Source of the DNA: a bacterium
Lineage (GTDB): Bacteria; Spirochaetota; Spirochaetia; Treponematales; Rectinemataceae
Length of the DNA stretch: 8,267 nucleotides
NCBI GenBank assembly: GCA_021813065.1
Contig: JAKALZ010000068.1
Coordinates: 1 to 8,267 of the forward strand
Direction of reading: 5' to 3'
The number at the start of each line of letters is the position of its first letter. The stretch's first letter is position 1. Under the pieces are notes generated by a model. The model saw only the letters and a program-made list of their open reading frames with translations, was not told the origin of the DNA and made no database searches. This document shows positions 6,990-8,267 of this stretch, piece by piece. Position numbers and translations under genes: made by a program.

Positions 6990-8267
6990 TTATGCCCCAA
7001 ACAGGCCTTCGATCTTGCCAATGTGCTCTTTCCGAATTATGAGGCCGATGAGATCATTCTCGTAAATTCTCGTGGTTCCCGTTGGAACGATGGTTTTTCC
7101 CTCGTGAATGACAAAAGCGATAAGAAAGCCTTTTGGGAGATTAAGTGCTCTGATTTCAGCACCGAGTTGGGGAAAGGAGTTAGTTATCTGAATTTCGATA
7201 AGTTCGTACTCGTTCCTAGGGAAGCTGAAGAGCCTTCGAATCTTAGCACGCCGCACCTGGTCGAGAATCGAGCCGGACATGACCGATTTTTCGTTGATGA
7301 TGATATCGATAGCGAGTGAATAGAATAAGGGACTATAGAGATCGTTTGTCGCGAGGGCGAGGGTTCGCCGAGCTCCAGCGTCGTGCGCGAGCAACGCGGT
7401 GAGAAGATTGAGGCTCTGCTGAGAGGTCAGGCTGAGCACGATATCGGAACTTCCGACATTTTCCTCTTCGATGAAGTGCTCATCCGTCAAAAGATGATCG
7501 ATGGGCTCAATATCGGGGAATCGTGAAGAGAGAGATTTTAAGAGTTCTCTGTCTCCATCGATGACTTTGATACGTGGATTTCCGAGTAGTGATAGCGCGT
7601 TCCTTCCGTGTCCACGCTTTGCGCCTGGAGTCGACTGCTCGATGCCAAGTTCTCGCAAGAGCAACGCCGTGAGAGTTTCAGCTCCGAATATCACCATGGA
7701 ATTGAACTTTCTCAGTGCATCTTTCGATGTCCCAAAGAGCCTGTCGAGGGTTGTGGGTTCACCGAGCACGTACGCCGCGTCGTTCTCCTGGAACAGAAAA
7801 TTGCCCGAGGGAACGATGAGCTCATTCGAGCGCAAGACAGCTGGCACTATAAAGTCGGGCCCGATCTCTGAGCGAATTTCAGAGAGCGGCCTATCGATGA
7901 AGCGATGCCCCGCTTTTAAGAGAAAACGGCGCAGTTGGATGCCGGCTTCTTTGACATCGATGATTTCCGGAGACATGCCGCGAAAGATGATGCGCGCGAT
8001 CGCCTCAGCCGCCTCGACTTCTGGATTGATGATGTAGTCGACCCCGAGAATTTTCTTTTTAGCGTTCTTAAACGAGGCAAAGTAGGGATTCCGCGTGCGA
8101 GCGATCGTTTTAACCTGGCTGAAATTCTCGGCTACAATTCCGCACGCGACAATGTTGGCCTCATCGCTGCCTGTGCAGGCGATGAACCAGTCGGCATCAG
8201 CCACACCTGCTGAGATGAGAGTATCGATGTGTTCGCCGTCTCCCTCTTCAACGATGCAGTCGAGGTC
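6990..8267 (-). CDS. trkA: Trk potassium uptake regulator TrkA (N-terminus outside the window)
   Basis: Cytoplasmic nucleotide-binding subunit that controls TrkH. The frame runs to the right edge without a stop: 425 residues are visible and roughly the first 30-45, including the first GxGxxG, are missing. The visible part begins DLDCIVEEGDGEHIDTLISAG and continues VADADWFIACTGSDEANIV, the end of the first TrkA-N (RCK) Rossmann domain. A TrkA-C domain follows (LSEIRSEIGPDFIVPAVLRSNELIVPSGN region, plus strand about 7790-7900). A second TrkA-N begins at FNSMVIFGAE (near plus 7705), and a second TrkA-C ends the protein. This two-RCK tandem is the classic TrkA form, unlike single-RCK KtrA. In the second Rossmann motif GAETLTALLLREL replaces the usual glycine-rich loop, and a stretch with KRGHGRN is inserted before the next beta strand, so this half may not bind nucleotide. 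trkH starts one base after its stop. Confidence 0.93.
   Translation of the reverse strand, partial: DLDCIVEEGDGEHIDTLISAGVADADWFIACTGSDEANIVACGIVAENFSQVKTIARTRNPYFASFKNAKKKILGVDYIINPEVEAAEAIARIIFRGMSPEIIDVKEAGIQLRRFLLKAGHRFIDRPLSEIRSEIGPDFIVPAVLRSNELIVPSGNFLFQENDAAYVLGEPTTLDRLFGTSKDALRKFNSMVIFGAETLTALLLRELGIEQSTPGAKRGHGRNALSLLGNPRIKVIDGDRELLKSLSSRFPDIEPIDHLLTDEHFIEEENVGSSDIVLSLTSQQSLNLLTALLAHDAGARRTLALATNDLYSPLFYSLAIDIIINEKSVMSGSILDQVRRAKIRRLFSFPRNEYELIEIQITNSFPQLGAEIRALNLPKGFLIAFVIHEGKTIVPTGTTRIYENDLIGLIIRKEHIGKIEGLFGA

Noticed and set aside
6989..7021. Longer N-terminus for trkH (MARSKACLGHK...)
   Set aside because: It would overlap the end of trkA; the ATG at 6988 is one base past the trkA stop and yields a typical TrkH start.
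6423..7319. 298-codon open frame on the + strand over trkH and trkA
   Set aside because: Ser/Arg-rich sequence with no motif, antisense to two genes with clear signatures.

Overview
The window reads as an ordinary chromosomal segment of a free-living bacterium with moderately high GC. It holds the 3' end of an rRNA operon, a branched-chain amino acid operon on the + strand, and a potassium-uptake gene pair on the - strand. The lineage cannot be fixed from the sequence. The short class I IlvC and the CimA-type citramalate synthase occur in several phyla (spirochaetes and deltaproteobacteria among others). No mobile elements, CRISPR arrays or tRNAs were seen, and nothing suggests recent transfer.

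Layout. Positions 6-117 are a complete 5S rRNA followed by a T-rich terminator. An AT-rich stretch then leads to a strong sigma70-type promoter (176-204). About 36 bases past the predicted transcription start is an unusually short gene for a 39-residue peptide packed with Val, Ile and Leu (248-367). A GC-rich intrinsic terminator (389-421) follows, and then ilvB, ilvN, ilvC and cimA (480-5503). The convergent genes trkH (5528-6988) and trkA (from 6990, running off the right edge) fill the rest.

The most interesting element is the 5' leader of the ilv operon. Its bases form three mutually exclusive helices: a protector helix over the Val/Ile codons (265-279 with 336-350), a 13-bp antiterminator (340-352 with 393-405) and an 11-bp terminator (389-399 with 404-414). 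This is a complete ribosome-mediated attenuator that can be read directly from the sequence.

How the genes work together. CimA makes citramalate from pyruvate and acetyl-CoA, the first step of a threonine-independent route to 2-oxobutyrate. IlvBN (acetohydroxyacid synthase) and IlvC (ketol-acid reductoisomerase) act on pyruvate and 2-oxobutyrate towards valine, leucine and isoleucine. The leader would sense charged tRNAs for these three amino acids. Still missing for the pathway are ilvD, ilvE and the isopropylmalate isomerase and dehydrogenase genes, which must lie elsewhere. TrkA is the cytoplasmic nucleotide-binding regulator of the TrkH potassium channel subunit; the two genes are one base apart and clearly co-transcribed.
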